Shown here: positions 21,964 to 34,500 of the stretch, one piece after another
Position numbering within the stretch: the stretch's first letter is position 1
Layout of the letters: every line of letters starts with the position of its first letter
NCBI GenBank assembly: GCA_964030475.1
Contig: CAXIPT010000003.1
Location: forward strand, 31,174 to 95,173
Direction: 5' to 3'
DNA from: Tethya wilhelma
Taxonomy: Eukaryota > Porifera > Demospongiae > Tethyida > Tethyidae
DNA length: 64,000 nt
Notes under the pieces: model-generated
Database searches by the model: none
The model's input: the letters and a program-made list of their open reading frames with translations, nothing else
Told to the model about the DNA's origin: nothing
Made by a program: the position numbers and the translations under genes

Positions 21964-23872
21964 TGTGTGTGCGTTCAGATGGAGGTGATCAGCATGGCGG
22001 CTATGAAGGAGGCCATCATCATATTGAAGATGTTCCCTGTGGACAAGGTAGACATATAATTCTACACTGTCAGTAATCAACTCTAAAGTCCATCTGGTTT
22101 GAGAATGCCGCTAGAAAACAATTGAATAACTTTCTAAAATTTAATATCCAACTGATTTCAAAATTTCAAGCACCATTGGAAAGCAATCTTTCTCCCTGTT
22201 TTTTTGGTTGCTCTTCCAGCTTCCTACATGTTACCAGTCAAGAGTTAGCTATTTTGTCCCATATAAAAACTATTGCATGAATCACTTCTGGTGGCATTCT
22301 CAAACCAGATGGACTGTAGTAAAATCTTTCTAACTTTATATCTCTTAAGAGGTTCCCATTAAAATCTCTATTAAAAGCTCTCTTTTTTTTTTTCTTTCTC
22401 TCTCTGTCTCTTTTGAAGGTTCCTATTAAAATCTCTCTCTTCTCTTTTGAAGGTTTCTATTAAAATCTCTCTCTGTCTCTTTTAAAGGTTCCTATTAAAA
22501 TCTCTCTCTGTCTATTTGAAGGTTCCTATTAAAATCTCTCTGTGTCTCTTTTGAAGGTTCCTATTAAAATCTCTCTCTGTCTATTTGAAGGTTCCTATTA
22601 AAATCTCTCTCTGTCTATTTGAAGGTTCCTATTAAAATCTTTCTCTGTCTCTTTAGAAGGTTCCTATTAAAATCTCTCTTTTCTCTTTTGAAGGTTCCTA
22701 TTAAAATCTCTCTGTGTCTCTTTTGAAGGTTCCTATTAAAATCTCTCTTTTCTTTTTGAAGGTTCCTATTAAAATCTTGGACTTTGGTAATGATTATTTT
22801 GAACCTCTCTTTCTTCCATTAATATGTTGCAGGCCAGGAGGAGCCTGACCTCGATGAACCCTGCTATGACAAGGTGGCTCTGTTGATTGGCAACAGGAAC
22901 TACAGACAAGGAGTGCTCCAACTCAACACCCCTGAGAATGACACTCTTTATCTTGCAGGTGTCCTGAGGAGTGCTGGCTTCAAGGTCGTCTCACTGGTGA
23001 ACCTCACTAAGGAAGAGATGGACCAGGTAGCTATGTATATGTGTGGATGGTATTAAAGTCCATCTGGTTTGAGAATGTCAGTAGAAAAAATTGAATAACT
23101 TTCTAAATATACAACCGATTTCAAAATTTCAAGAACCATTGGAAAGCGCTCGTTCTCCCCATTCTTTTGGTTGCTTTTCCAGCTTCCTTTGCCTTACCAG
23201 TCAAAAGTTAGCTATTTTGTCCCATAAGAAAAGTATTGCATGAATCTCATTTTTTCACTTCTGGCAGCATTCCCAAACCTGATAGACTTTAACCACTACC
23301 TCTCTCTCTTGCACCTACAGGCTGTGCACTACTTTGCTTTGCTCATTGGCAAGAACGTGTATGCTCTGTTCTTCTTTGCTGGCCATGGCTTTGAGGTGAA
23401 TGGCACTAACTACATGATGCCGGTGGATGCTGATGTGGAGAAGAAGTCGGAGCAGTGTGTCTGTGCTCAGAATGTCCTGCAGACCATGCAACTCTGTGGG
23501 GCCAAACTGTCCATTGTACTACTGGACATGTGCCGAGTCAGCACTCCTACACCTACACAGTGAGTTATCAACAATGATGTCATAGTGATGTAATGCATGC
23601 AAGATGATGTAATGTTCTTTTAGAACTGGAGGAAGTATTCGTGTGTATCCTGCTCAAGGCACTCGTGGCTATTTCGTGATAGGATTTTCTTGGTAGGTTA
23701 TAGATCACCTTAGCCTTGTGAACCAGTCCCTCCACCAGTCTCTCCACCAGTCCCTCCACCACTCCCTCCCCGCTATGCTTATTGCGTTATTGTGTTAGCA
23801 ATAAGCATAGCAGGGAGGGACTGGTTCACGAGGCTAAGATCACCCTGTGTGTGTATTACAAATCATACTATT

Positions 23873-23932
<60 letters not shown>

Positions 23933-25717
23933 AATAGTTCACCAGCCGAGAAGGCGTATGAAGCGGGTGGAGTTGATGATGCCTCCATTAAAGAAGAAGA
24001 TAAAGAGAACAGTATATTCATAGCTTCTCTCAAGGAGCACCTCCAGAGTGTCTCCATCAGTGAGAGGGTCGACACTCTACTCACTGACGCCGCAGCAGGT
24101 GGGTTGTTCACTTCCAGGCTCTCACTAGATCTTCTAATTATCCAAACAAAATTATTTCTTCCTACAGGTGTTCGGAAGAGAGGCAAGTACATTGGCACTG
24201 CTCTTGGTACGTGGATGAAGCCAGAGATTCGTCACAATCTCGGAGAAAAGCTGTCTCTGGCAGACCCGATAAAGAACGACAGAGAAGTGGACTACGATCG
24301 CCAGAAGAGAGCTGAAGTGTGGCAGGAAGCTCATTGTAAGACTAGCACACTCACTCACTCACACACTCACTCACTCACTCACACACTCACTCACTCACAC
24401 ACTAACTCACTCACTCACACACTCACTCACACACTCACTCACTCACTCACTCACACACTCACTCACTCACACACTTACTCACTCACACACTCACTCACTC
24501 GCTCACTCACACACTCACTCACTCACACACTCACACACTCTCATTGGCTAGCATGTGTTGTTCGCTCTAGAAATTTTAGCAGGGCGTCCACAATTTTGTG
24601 CCTTTTATGTTACAATACAATATTAATCACAATTCAAGGGTGCACATTTCAATCCAGTTGGTTTATCAGCAATTATTTTTGGGAGTTCAGAAAAAAATTT
24701 GGTGTACCATGGACTCCTGAAAATTAAACTACTTCTCTCCTCCCTCACATGCAGTGGTCCCTGAGAGCAGTGTGGTCTGTTCAATGGGCAGTCCTCAGTC
24801 CAGGCCAGGAGAGGTGGCTCTCAGGCTACACTTTGAGGCAGAGCACAGCAACGTCCTCATAGTGACCACTGAGCTGCTCAACGGATGCCTCTCCTCCACT
24901 GATATCGTTTCCATGGAGATGAGCCTGATCTCTGAAGGGCAAGTGGTAAGTGCCGAGTTGGCAAATGCCAATTGTTGCTGACTCAGCATGTGTGGTTTGT
25001 GTGTGCAGCCATTGAAAGCTGACATGGACAAAGAGTACAAGTATTCAGAGAGGTCAAAGTTCAATCAGCGTCAGCAGGTAAAGCAACAACTAGAGTCCAT
25101 CTGGTTTGAGAATGCTCATAGAAAAAAAAATTGAATAACTTTCTTATTATCCAACCGACTACAAAGTTTCAATCACCATTGGAAGCACTTGTTCTCCCTG
25201 TTCTTTTGGTTTGTCTTACAGCTTCTTTCATCTTACCAGTCAAAAGTTAGCTATTTTGTCCCATATAAAAAGTATGGCATGAATCTCATTATTTCAACTT
25301 TTGGTGGCATTCTCAAACCAGATCCATGGACTTTAGTGCAGATATCAAAATCATTTCTTATAATAAATTTTTCAGCTCGGCAAAGCTAATGATCTGCTGC
25401 ATTTCAAGATTCCTGATATTCAGAAGATAAAAGTGAGAGAATCTGTTCTATTGTTTGTTGTGAACTCCCTCCCTCCATGTACCTTGTATCTTTGGGTCAT
25501 GCAGTCGCAGACGGTGCTTCTGGTGATGCGTGTCAACTACTACCACGAGATGGCCGGGGAAGGCAGGAAGAGGAAGACGTGTGAGATCCACCACTCCCTG
25601 TATCCCCCACTCTACGCCAAGACACAATACAAGTTCCAAGACAACATGGCCCCACCCATTCCTGGTCATGTGACTCCTTTCCATCCCCATGGCAACATGG
25701 CACATCTTGCACTTTAA
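21964..25717 (+). CDS. MALT1: MALT1 paracaspase (5' end not present)
   Basis: Ten joined exons read from splice sites: 21964-22047, 22833-23026, 23321-23559, 23624-23692, 23938-24098, 24168-24335, 24755-24945, 25009-25077, 25376-25432 and 25505-25717 (TAA). Order of domains: a short linker, the caspase-like p20/p10 domain, then a C-terminal Ig3-like domain. The domain opens KVALLIGNRNYR and has the catalytic histidine in FFAGHGFE (about 23382) and the cysteine in LLDMCR (about 23527). MALT1 cleaves after arginine and scaffolds CARD-BCL10 signalling to NF-kB; that role is family knowledge. The death and Ig1-Ig2 exons expected upstream were not found: the preceding 2 kb holds a gene on the other strand. 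The first visible exon needs one base from a missing exon. Introns carry a MITE (22085-22318, 23055-23291, 25092-25336), a minisatellite and (GT)n and (CTCA)n arrays. The stop is 62 bases from the gluconokinase stop. Confidence 0.93.
22085..22318. mobile_element. MITE family B (AAAGTCCATCTGG termini), intronic copy
   Basis: The left end AAAGTCCATCTGGTTTGAGA and the right end are inverted (CTCAAACCAGATGGACT). Length is about 235 bases, with conserved inner blocks such as TTTCAAGCACCATTGGAAAG. A minisatellite follows immediately. Other copies: 23055-23291, 25092-25336, 41971-42155 (right end lost), 45366-45557 (cut by N), 51035-51272, about 60868-61198 (rearranged) and 63654-63877. Confidence 0.9.
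22352..22775. repeat. Minisatellite in MALT1 intron, about 35-base unit
   Basis: About eleven imperfect units of GGTTCCTATTAAAATCTCTC followed by a CT/TTTTGAA segment. The same unit, inverted, forms the array at 62985-63640, also beside a family B MITE. Confidence 0.95.
23055..23291. mobile_element. MITE family B, second MALT1 intronic copy
   Basis: Terminal inverted AAAGTCCATCTGG and CCTGATAGACTTTAA, with internal blocks matching the copy at 22085. The right end is slightly decayed and lies 30 bases before exon 3's acceptor. Confidence 0.88.
23714..23837. mobile_element. TAGCCT-family palindromic MITE in MALT1 intron
   Basis: Ends TTAGCCTTGTGAACCAGTCC and (inverted) GGACTGGTTCACGAGGCTA. 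AGATCACC occurs on both sides (about 23702-23711 and 23838-23846), an 8-9 base target duplication. Inside is a short run of CCAGTCCCTCCACCA repeats and a second palindrome around ATGCTTATTGC. Confidence 0.82.
23875..23931. repeat. (GT)n microsatellite
   Basis: GT dinucleotide run ending seven bases before the exon 5 acceptor of MALT1. It replaces a normal polypyrimidine tract, so that splice site may be length-sensitive. Confidence 0.95.
24340..24540. repeat. (CTCA)n / (ACTC)n microsatellite
   Basis: About 200 bases of CACTCACTCACA-type repeats beginning just after the donor of MALT1 exon 6. Confidence 0.95.
25092..25336. mobile_element. MITE family B, third MALT1 intronic copy
   Basis: AGAGTCCATCTGGTTTGAGA at the left and CTCAAACCAGATCCATGGAC at the right. 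The internal sequence matches the two other copies in this gene. Confidence 0.88.
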
Positions 25718-25779
25718 CTTAACATAATAAAAAATAAAGTCATTTTCTTATAACAAAATTAATTTTAATTTTACAAAAC

Positions 25780-27398
25780 TTATACATGTTTATGTTCTAG
25801 TAGTGACATTGATGTAAGAGATTCTATAACATATTTAGTAATGTCCTCAACTGACTGGGATATGTCTGGGCTGATGACCAGTTCATCTGCATGTGGCAGT
25901 TCTAGGGTCTCTAGCTGAGACGTGAGCAGAGAGGAAGGCATGAAATGGCCTCCTCTGGTGGCTAGTCTCTCTCTCAAGAGTTCCTCGTTCGAGTGAAGCA
26001 ATACAAACACACACCGAGAGGAGAGGTCAGCCACGCCCCCCTTGTTCACTAGGGTGTCTCTGTAGCGCCTCTTCAGAGCGGAGCAGGCCAGCACTCCTCG
26101 TATCTCTCCCTCACCTTCACACCACTCCAGCAACACCCTCTGGAGCTGCTCCAACCACGACTGCCGATCCTGAATATAACGTTAAGACATCAATGTTCAT
26201 AGTAATGACATTGTACAAGTTACAAGTTATCATTCGTAGGTTATTTCCCTAATTGACAAAATAGCTCATGTATAACATATTGGTTTGAACTGGACCTCTC
26301 AATATCCCAGTGCAACTATCATGCATGCAATCAGTACGAGCTGGGCCTGTTTTGGGGGATGATCTCGGTAGCTATACCACTCAAATTTGTATGAGTTAAG
26401 TAGGCAAAAATCACTTGAACTACCACTCAAATCTGTACATTGAGCTAATAGCTTTAGCACTCAAATTCATATACTGAGTTATAGTATTTTGTGTACAACT
26501 AGCACTCAAGTCTTGTACAAGATACAACCCTTTATCGTGGCAGGTACAGATCCTTTAGTGAAAGAAGAATTTTAAAATCTTTGTCACCTGCACCTGAAAT
26601 GAGAGTGGGGCTTGAGTACCAGAGTTACCGTTAGCAGGAAAGTTTTGCGGGATCAAGCTTTCGTGGAAGTCTTTTGCCAAACATTTTTGCATTTTAACTT
26701 TTGTGGATGAGATATAATTATAATATACATTACCGAGAATTTCATAATAATTTAGTGGGAAAGTTTCGCAGGGTTTAACTTTTGCGGTTTTCGCGGATCA
26801 CGATCCATCCACGAAAGTTTTTGTCTGGTATGGTAATAAATTATAAGTGTATGTCAGATTCAAACAGTACCAATAAGGACACCTGAGAACTAACACTCAT
26901 ATTCGAACGAGATAGGTACTATTCAAAACAACTAACAGTCAAAACTGTACAAGATAGGCCAAACAATATTGTACGAGATACGTTCTTTTGAAGATATTAT
27001 TGAGTGGTAGTTCAAGTAAGAGGTCCTGCTTAGCTGGGATTCAAACCCAGGTCAGTCTTTTAAACACACACACACATGTACCTGATCAGTGAGGGGTACG
27101 CCCCTGCTCATCTTGTCCACATTGGAAGGAGGATGCCAGTCATCAGCGTCTACAAACTTACTGCCAAACTGGAAGAAAGGCAAACATAAACAAGTCTAAA
27201 CGATGATTTAGGTGTGGATCACTAGGTACAACAAACACCTGACCTGTTGGGAGAGGTATCTGCCAATGGTGGTCCTGGAAAGGAGAGAAAGAGATGACAT
27301 TCATCTGCTGGTATGCAAAGAGAAGACACAGCAGACACAACACAACACATGACATACTTCCCACTGCCACAGACGCCCATTACCACTAGCACTGCCAT
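25780..27398 (-). CDS. IDNK: Gluconokinase
   Basis: Four exons: 27398-27358 (ATG), 27274-27244, 27168-27082 and 26169-25780 (stop), giving 182 residues. Human IDNK is 187. The P-loop spans exons 1-2: VMGVCGSGKTTIGRYLS. Exon 3 has the conserved FVDADDWHPPSNVDKM and GVPLTDQ, and exon 4 opens DRQSWLEQL and carries ACSALKRRYRD and the GHFMPSSLLTSQLETLE lid region. The enzyme phosphorylates D-gluconate with ATP to 6-phosphogluconate in the cytosol, feeding the pentose phosphate pathway. All family motifs are present and all four junctions are GT-AG and in phase. It diverges from the FERM gene by 370 bases and converges on MALT1. Intron 3 contains nested transposon sequence. Confidence 0.95.
26411..27021. 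mobile_element. TIR element in IDNK intron with a nested family A MITE
   Basis: CACTTGAACTACCACTCAA at 26412 is inverted at 27001-27020 (TGAGTGGTAGTTCAAGTA). Between the ends, a motif like CACTCAAATCTGTACAAGATA repeats about six times. A family A-type palindrome (26625-26838, TACCGTTAGCAGGAAAG ends) lies inside, so it inserted later. Confidence 0.65.
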
Positions 27399-27768
27399 AC
27401 TAGCTCGTTGAATGTAAGGATATTCATAGAATGGTGTGTTCCGATCAAGAAACTATGATGACAACAGCGCGGGATCTTTGAAGTAGAAGTACACACATCC
27501 TTTGTGTGCAGCAGCAGCAACACCACGGCACTTGACGGTCCAGTTTCAGTGTACACTGAGTCACTACAAGTGTTCCTCTTCACATTTGTTTAGGGGACAC
27601 AGACTGATAGTGCACGCATGCATGGGGAGCTGACCGCAACCGCATTCCGTGCACTGATAAAAAATGTAAATACGGATAGGCGTGGTTTTCAAGTGATAAT
27701 AGTAAACTATCTCGTTACAATTGGTGCGAACAGAATTTAAACAGTTTGTGAAGATTTATACAGAGAAG
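27399..27768. promoter_or_regulatory. Divergent IDNK / FERM promoter region
   Basis: 370 bases between opposing start codons. No TATA box stands out, so regulation is inferred from the layout only. Confidence 0.4.
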
Positions 27769-28857
27769 ATGTTCAAACATTTTGGATTTGGTAGGCGTCG
27801 GTCGTCCACTACGAAGACGATCAATGTGGTCACCCTGGATGGCAACACGCTACCGCTGCAAGTGGAGGTACATGAGCGGTGGCTATTGTTGCGGTTGGAA
27901 TAGTTTACAAATCTTTGAAATTGATAACCACAGAGTCGCTCCATTGGAAGTGAAGTACTGGAGAGGGCGCTGGAGATCTGCTGTGTTCATTCTGAGAGGG
28001 AATATTTCGGACTAGTAGCGCCAGAGGCTTCTTTTACGGTAAACACATGCTGTGTAATTTGATACGTGTTTTTTTGAGTGACTGACTGCCATTGGTTGTT
28101 TGTTTGTGTGTAGAAATGGCTGAATCTGAACAAGCCACTCAAGAAACAGTTAGCAGGTAAGAGCCATATCATCTCATGATTCAATACACTCATTCTTATC
28201 ACACACACACACACACGCACACTGATTGGCTGTGCAGGTCGATCTCCCTATGTAGTTCATATGAGGATCAAACTCTATCCTCGCGATCACCACACTTTAT
28301 TGCACCCCACCACCAGGTACATGAGTTGTAGTACCACGTATAATACTGGGACTATAATATTATTATAGTGGTATCACTGTATACTGCACATGTTGTATGC
28401 AGGCACAATCTGTACCTCCAAGTGAAGCAGGACATTCTACTGAGCAGGTCAGTGGTAACATGTTTTCTCCACAGAGTGTGTACTTATGAATGTGGACTTG
28501 TTCCATTGATAGGTTGCAATGCTCCTCCAACCCCGGCCTACTGCACCGCCTTGCAGCTCTCATAGTGCAGAGTGAGTGTTTGTCAAAATAGTCTCTGGAG
28601 AATTGTAGATAATTGTGAATATCCACGCGATTGTGCTAATGTCATAATCATAGGTGAGATAGGGGACTTCAGTGCTCACACATGTGCCATTGGCTATGTC
28701 ACAGACCTCAAAATACTTCCACAATTAGTGAGAATTAACATGTGCTGCAACGTCAAATTTAATTTATGATAATAAATTTTTTCAGACAAGAAGTGCTGAA
28801 GAGGCAATAATGCAACTTCACCAGCTCCACAGGTGAGAGAGCCTCTCAGTACAATAG

Positions 28858-28900
<43 letters not shown>

Positions 28901-29467
28901 AGTGTCTCAGTGGGATTGGTGGCTGTCAACACTCTCTGGGGGTGTGTCTGTAGATGACATAGCTGCAGTCTCACTGTCGTTGTAGTGTTAACTCATCTTT
29001 TATGATCGTCTCTCTCTCTCTCTCTCACACACACCCAACCAGGGGTCGCTCCAGTGTGGACTGTGAGGAGGAAGTATTGGACCTAGCTCAAGATGAGCCA
29101 ACCTACGGCAGTGTCTCTTACAATGTACAGGTAAATCACTATTTACCATGGATACCATTACAGTGGCATGTGTATATGTGTGTGTGTGTACTGTGAGCCT
29201 GGCAGTAATAGCATTATCTCAATGGGTGCTGGTATCATGTATCAGCTTGTGTGTGTGCATGTGTACGTGTGTTGTAGCAACACTCTCGGTTGTACATAGA
29301 GTCTGTCCATTGAACACAGATACCCTATCAGTGTATCAGTTCCTGGAAGTGAGAGAGTGAAACCATTGACACTAGCTGTGACATCTCATCCTGCCACTTC
29401 ACTCCCCCACTTGCCCTCTCTATTGACCACTAGTGACACCCTATTCACTGCTCTGACTGATATTATG

Positions 29468-29533
<66 letters not shown>

Positions 29534-31529
29534 NACTTAATTAACTAGGAATAGATCAATACTTAATTAGCCATACAAAAATGGCTAATTTGGGCTTTCT
29601 AACCCATATGGCATTAAGGTTAGAGGTTTTTGAGTGGGCGGCGATCACACTAAAACAGTAATGATATTCATAGGCTCATAGAAACTTGTGATACTATCTC
29701 AAAGCCGAGAGGATTTGGTCTCAAAATGGCTGATTATTGCTCAAAAGGGTCAAAGGTCAAATTTAGTTGCTCTCTAAAATGGATTTTTCTGCCATTGCCA
29801 CTCACTCACAAGGAACAACAACCAGGCGGCTTGAAAGACAACAGATGAACGAAAAAATGTACGTTGAGAAAAAGCAAAAAACTGCTCATCAAGTCTGTAG
29901 AAGGCTTTTTATACTATGTATACACTTTTCACAACCACATTCTCTCACAAAATGCGTAACAGGTAAACAGGAAAACTGAGTCCCACCCAGTCAAAAACTA
30001 AACATGATATTCAAGACACACAAACACCCTACAAGCTCACATACCTCACTGCCTCTCTCTCCTCTCCACCAGGGAAGAAAAATGGACTTTATACAGCCCT
30101 GTCTAATTCAACTTTTCCTGTACAGACTCACTTTGAGCTCACCTAGGTGGCAGAGGGGTAGGCCTTGATAGATTATGCTCAAGACTCTGCCTATTTTTCT
30201 TTTCTTTTATGCTCAAAGAATGGCCCTATTATGCTCCAAAATCTGCCTATTATGCTTCTCAAGTTGGCTATTATGCTTATAGCTACCAAATATTATGTCG
30301 CAAAAATTATCAATTTTCAATGAGCAGAAGCACGAACAAATGAAAGACTATCGTTTCAGCAGTCACGTATATTGTCGGTTACTCATTAATTCTTGAGTAT
30401 ATTCCTTTGAAGAAGCAGGTTGACTCACTCACAAAGCGTGCATTAACTCTACAGGGAATTCAACCTAGTCAAATGTGTCTAATCCAACAAAATACAAGCC
30501 TATTATGCTGGGATAGTCACAAATTTGAGCCTATTATGCTAGCATTATTCTTGATGCTCAAGAGTACCTATTATGCTCGAAATTATGCTGGCATAATCTA
30601 TCAAGGCCTACAGAGGGGTCAAAGGTCAGAGGTCAAAAGTCAATCTCACTCAACACACGCTTGGTTGGACACGCCCACCAAGCTTCGAAGTCACAGCTAG
30701 CACACACTCTCCGCTAGCCATCCTGCAAATTTGCTGCACATTTTCATGCATATCACTACACAGCCATCCTATTGCATGCACAAGACACACCCATACAGTA
30801 TTTTAGGAGTAATTTTTCGCTTTTTTTTTTTTTTTTTTTTTAAATTTTTTTTTAAGTGCCTGCGGTCCCGCGGTTTCCAAAGAATGCTTTGAAGTACTTT
30901 GATGTGGTCTAATTTCCGGTCACTTGTTCGAAGGCAACTTCCGGTCGCTAGTTTTTGCACGAAAATGATCTCCAGCACCTCCTGAACACTTTTATTTTCA
31001 ATTGTATATTTTGATATAGAAAACTTGGACACACCCCTTCACGATTCACTAATTAAATTAGTGATAGCAAAAGTACCGCCCACTCAAAATACTCTAACCT
31101 TAAGTCAGTCCATCGATCTGAAGCATTGCTCGAGTTCAACGTCGGGAATACAATTGTACCTGGTTCCAATGCTGAGCGTTAAAGCAGCTGAAGTGTGTTG
31201 AAGAGTTACTGGAAAGAACAATTACACCAGCAAAGTTACTTCAAGCGGTAAATTTAACCATACAAGGCCATTAATTTTTATCATCCATGTATAAGTGATT
31301 GAATTAAGTAAACTTTTTAATTTCCTCCCAGTCTCAGATATTGTCTCAAGTTCACTATGCTGATGTAGTGGAGGAGAGGAACATCCTCCACCTGTGTGGC
31401 TATCCACTGTGTGGAAGGAGTCTTGATCACATCACACAGCAAAAGTATCACATTTCTGTTGCTAGGAAACAAGTCATTGATCTTACAGAGCGAAAGGTGA
31501 AGTTGAGTAATTTATTTTATTATATTAAT

Positions 31530-31594
<65 letters not shown>

Positions 31595-34500
31595 ATCTGT
31601 TTATAGGATTCAGCCAAACAGCACACGGTACTGTCAATCTGTCCAATAGGGGTTAAAGTTCAACAAGCTAATGCTGTCGTTGCATTTCACGAGTGGTAAG
31701 TGACATCTGATCTTCCACTCTCAGTATACATGGCACAGATCTCATTTCACTGGTTGTATTAACATTACCACTGCGTCCATTGATACAGGGAGTCTATTGT
31801 GAAGATGGTGGTCAGAGGCAAGTCACTCTCCTACCACATCAGTGCCACTCACGTAAGCCTAGCTCTAGACACACCATCCCTTGGACTGACAGCTGCTGTT
31901 TGTCTCTTCCCTGCAGACATTGCTGGCCTACCAGTGCCAGTTCACATGTGCCTCTTCTGAAATGGCCTCCAATATTGTGACTTGGAGTCAAGCACTTCAC
32001 GGCTTTTACTGTAAATCAAATTTAACGAGTGAAACTCAAAACAGAAGAAAATCAAGATTAAAGAGATTCTTTAGTTCTCGAAGGTTAGGAGTGTGTGTTG
32101 GTTAGCTCAGTCTATGAATATAGCCTCTCCAGCCATTCCTCATGTGCTGTCAGTTGTGGCTGGTGTGTGTTGGAGTCTCTGGGCCCAGGACATTCCAGGC
32201 ATTGTTGATGCACACACTCCCCCCTGCTTCTGTGCACACATTCATTGACATGTGGGGTAATATGAACTGAGTTACTTGTAAGGGATCTCTCTGACAGAAA
32301 ACAGACCAATTAGTCTCATTAGCACAGACCACTGATCTGCCTCCAGTTCCCTTGTAGCTAATTAGCACCTCTAATTAAACAATCTTTCCGTTGCTAAGAG
32401 AAATATTAAACACACACACACACACACACACACACAGGTCTCTTCGACGACGCCCACTCATCAGTAATCCAATGCCCAACTCCACTCAGCAATCAAGGTA
32501 TCGTATCACCACATCTATTAGCAGTGCTAATGGTTTCACAGCTAGGCTATATCTCTTGCCACAGGTCAGCTAGCCACGCCAGTGGGGGCAGACGGTCATC
32601 GCTGGAGCTAAAAACAGCCAGGTATGTTGTTGGAGTGTGTGTGTGTGTACAAGTTATGCACCAATAGGCACCATTAGTTGAGCAACTCATGTGCGGTTGG
32701 TGTCTTCCTACAAACAAAGCTACGATGATATGTGCACTGCCCCAACATAGAGCATGTGAAGGGTGTCAACTGTACAAGTAGTTGCTACATGTTCCCCCAG
32801 CCAATCTCTCTCTCATCACTGCAGCCGCGCCTCTCTGTGGTCAGCTCCTGCCAGGACCGACAGCAAGCTCGTTATCTACGGAGCATCAGGGATCGCCTCA
32901 CCAACGCACTCGCTATCTGCTACCCCTAGTCATCGTATCGAAACCACGCCCATTCAATTCCACGAGGCCACACCAACTTCTCTTGAGGCCATCAATGAGG
33001 ACACAAGACCAAGCTATTCCATGTCCCAACCTCAGATAAGCAGCTCGTCTGTGGAAGTTGGTCGTGTTGGATCGGTAGCTGACGTGGAACACAAGAGTGT
33101 GACATCACTGATAAATAGACGATCCTCTGGAGGTCAAAGTTCAAGTCACGAGCATAGAACAAGTTCTCGCGTGAGTGTGGAATTACATCATCACAATTAC
33201 GACAACCATTGTCATGACAACCAAAGGGAGAATGGTGCGAGATGGAAGTCTGAAGGCAGGCTTCCTGCTAGCTACGAACAGCCAATCAACAGAATGGCTC
33301 CTCACAAGTCTCTTAGTGAGCAGCTCAGAAAGAGAGCGGATGCTGATAGTCCCTATAGGCCATCTACTGAGCATGTGCAGAGAATTTCCAACTCTACTAG
33401 TCCATATCGGTCGTCTACTGAGCATGTGCAGAAGAGGCCTGGTTCAAGCGGCTCTCAGCGAAGCTCAAGGGAGTTTGTCATGAGAAGAATTTCAAGGGAG
33501 GACACAAAGAAAGAGGAAGAGAAGCACTCGAAGGAGGCGCTGCATTACAGCCATGAGACCACACCCACTAGAGCACACCCACATTATGAGAATGTGCTGC
33601 CATCGTCAAAGATGGTCAGCACTAACAGGAGAGGTAGCAATAATGAGAGGAGCGCCCCCTCGTTGCCATGGTACGAGAGTGTGGGTGAACCCATTGGAGA
33701 GGAAAGCAAGAAAGAAAAAGAGGATGGAATGTGGTACCAAGACACTGGTTACCATGGCAACACCCACCAATGGAATGGGCACGCTCACAACAAAGTAGCA
33801 TACAGGAGGAAGTCACATGACAGGTCACATGAGCCGATAGACAGGTCAATACCCAATGGAGAGTACGTCGAACCCAAGAGGAAATCCCGATCTCTGCCTC
33901 GCGAGGTGACCCCTGAGGTAATTGAAGAAGATGAACCCACCAAGAAGAGAATTGTTGACCCCAATGACCCCGCAAGACCAAAGAACCGCGGTCCATTTCG
34001 CCTCTCCTTACAAGACTCCATGTTTTATGACACCACACGCCAGCACAGAGGGGGGTCTGCCAGATGGCCTCGTCACTCCACAGTGACATCCATCAGCACT
34101 GCCAGTCTGAGCCAACCATCGGATCTACTGGGGGTGAGCCAATACCATTGTCTGACCAGGATGCTAGTGCATGGCTAGGTTGTTGATGGTTATATTGCAC
34201 TACAAACAATTGCAGATATCCTGCCTGGTCACAAGGAAACACAAAGACACAGCATATTTCCACATGTTTCGATGGAAAGATGTCGTGTCTTTCATGTTTG
34301 TACAAAATTGGGAAATATTATTTCCTAACAAAATTTGTTTGACCTAAGCTTGGAAATCTTCTAGTTTTTTTTTTGTAGTGTTTGACGTATTAGTGGCTGG
34401 GATAGTGGTGGTTCAATAGCTCAGTGTTAGGCCCAGATAAATTCTCCTTTCATTTCTTTGAGCAAAATAGGTAGCTGAAAGCAATGAGCATTTTTCTGGA

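Noticed and set aside
24340..24540. Apparent coding run of His/Ser/Thr/Leu in the CTCA repeat
   Set aside because: It follows a clear donor at 24335 and translates a tetranucleotide repeat, so it is intronic.
33622..34089. 155-codon minus-strand frame in the FERM tail exon
   Set aside because: Shadow of exon 15. The opposite strand is continuous with the supported FERM gene.
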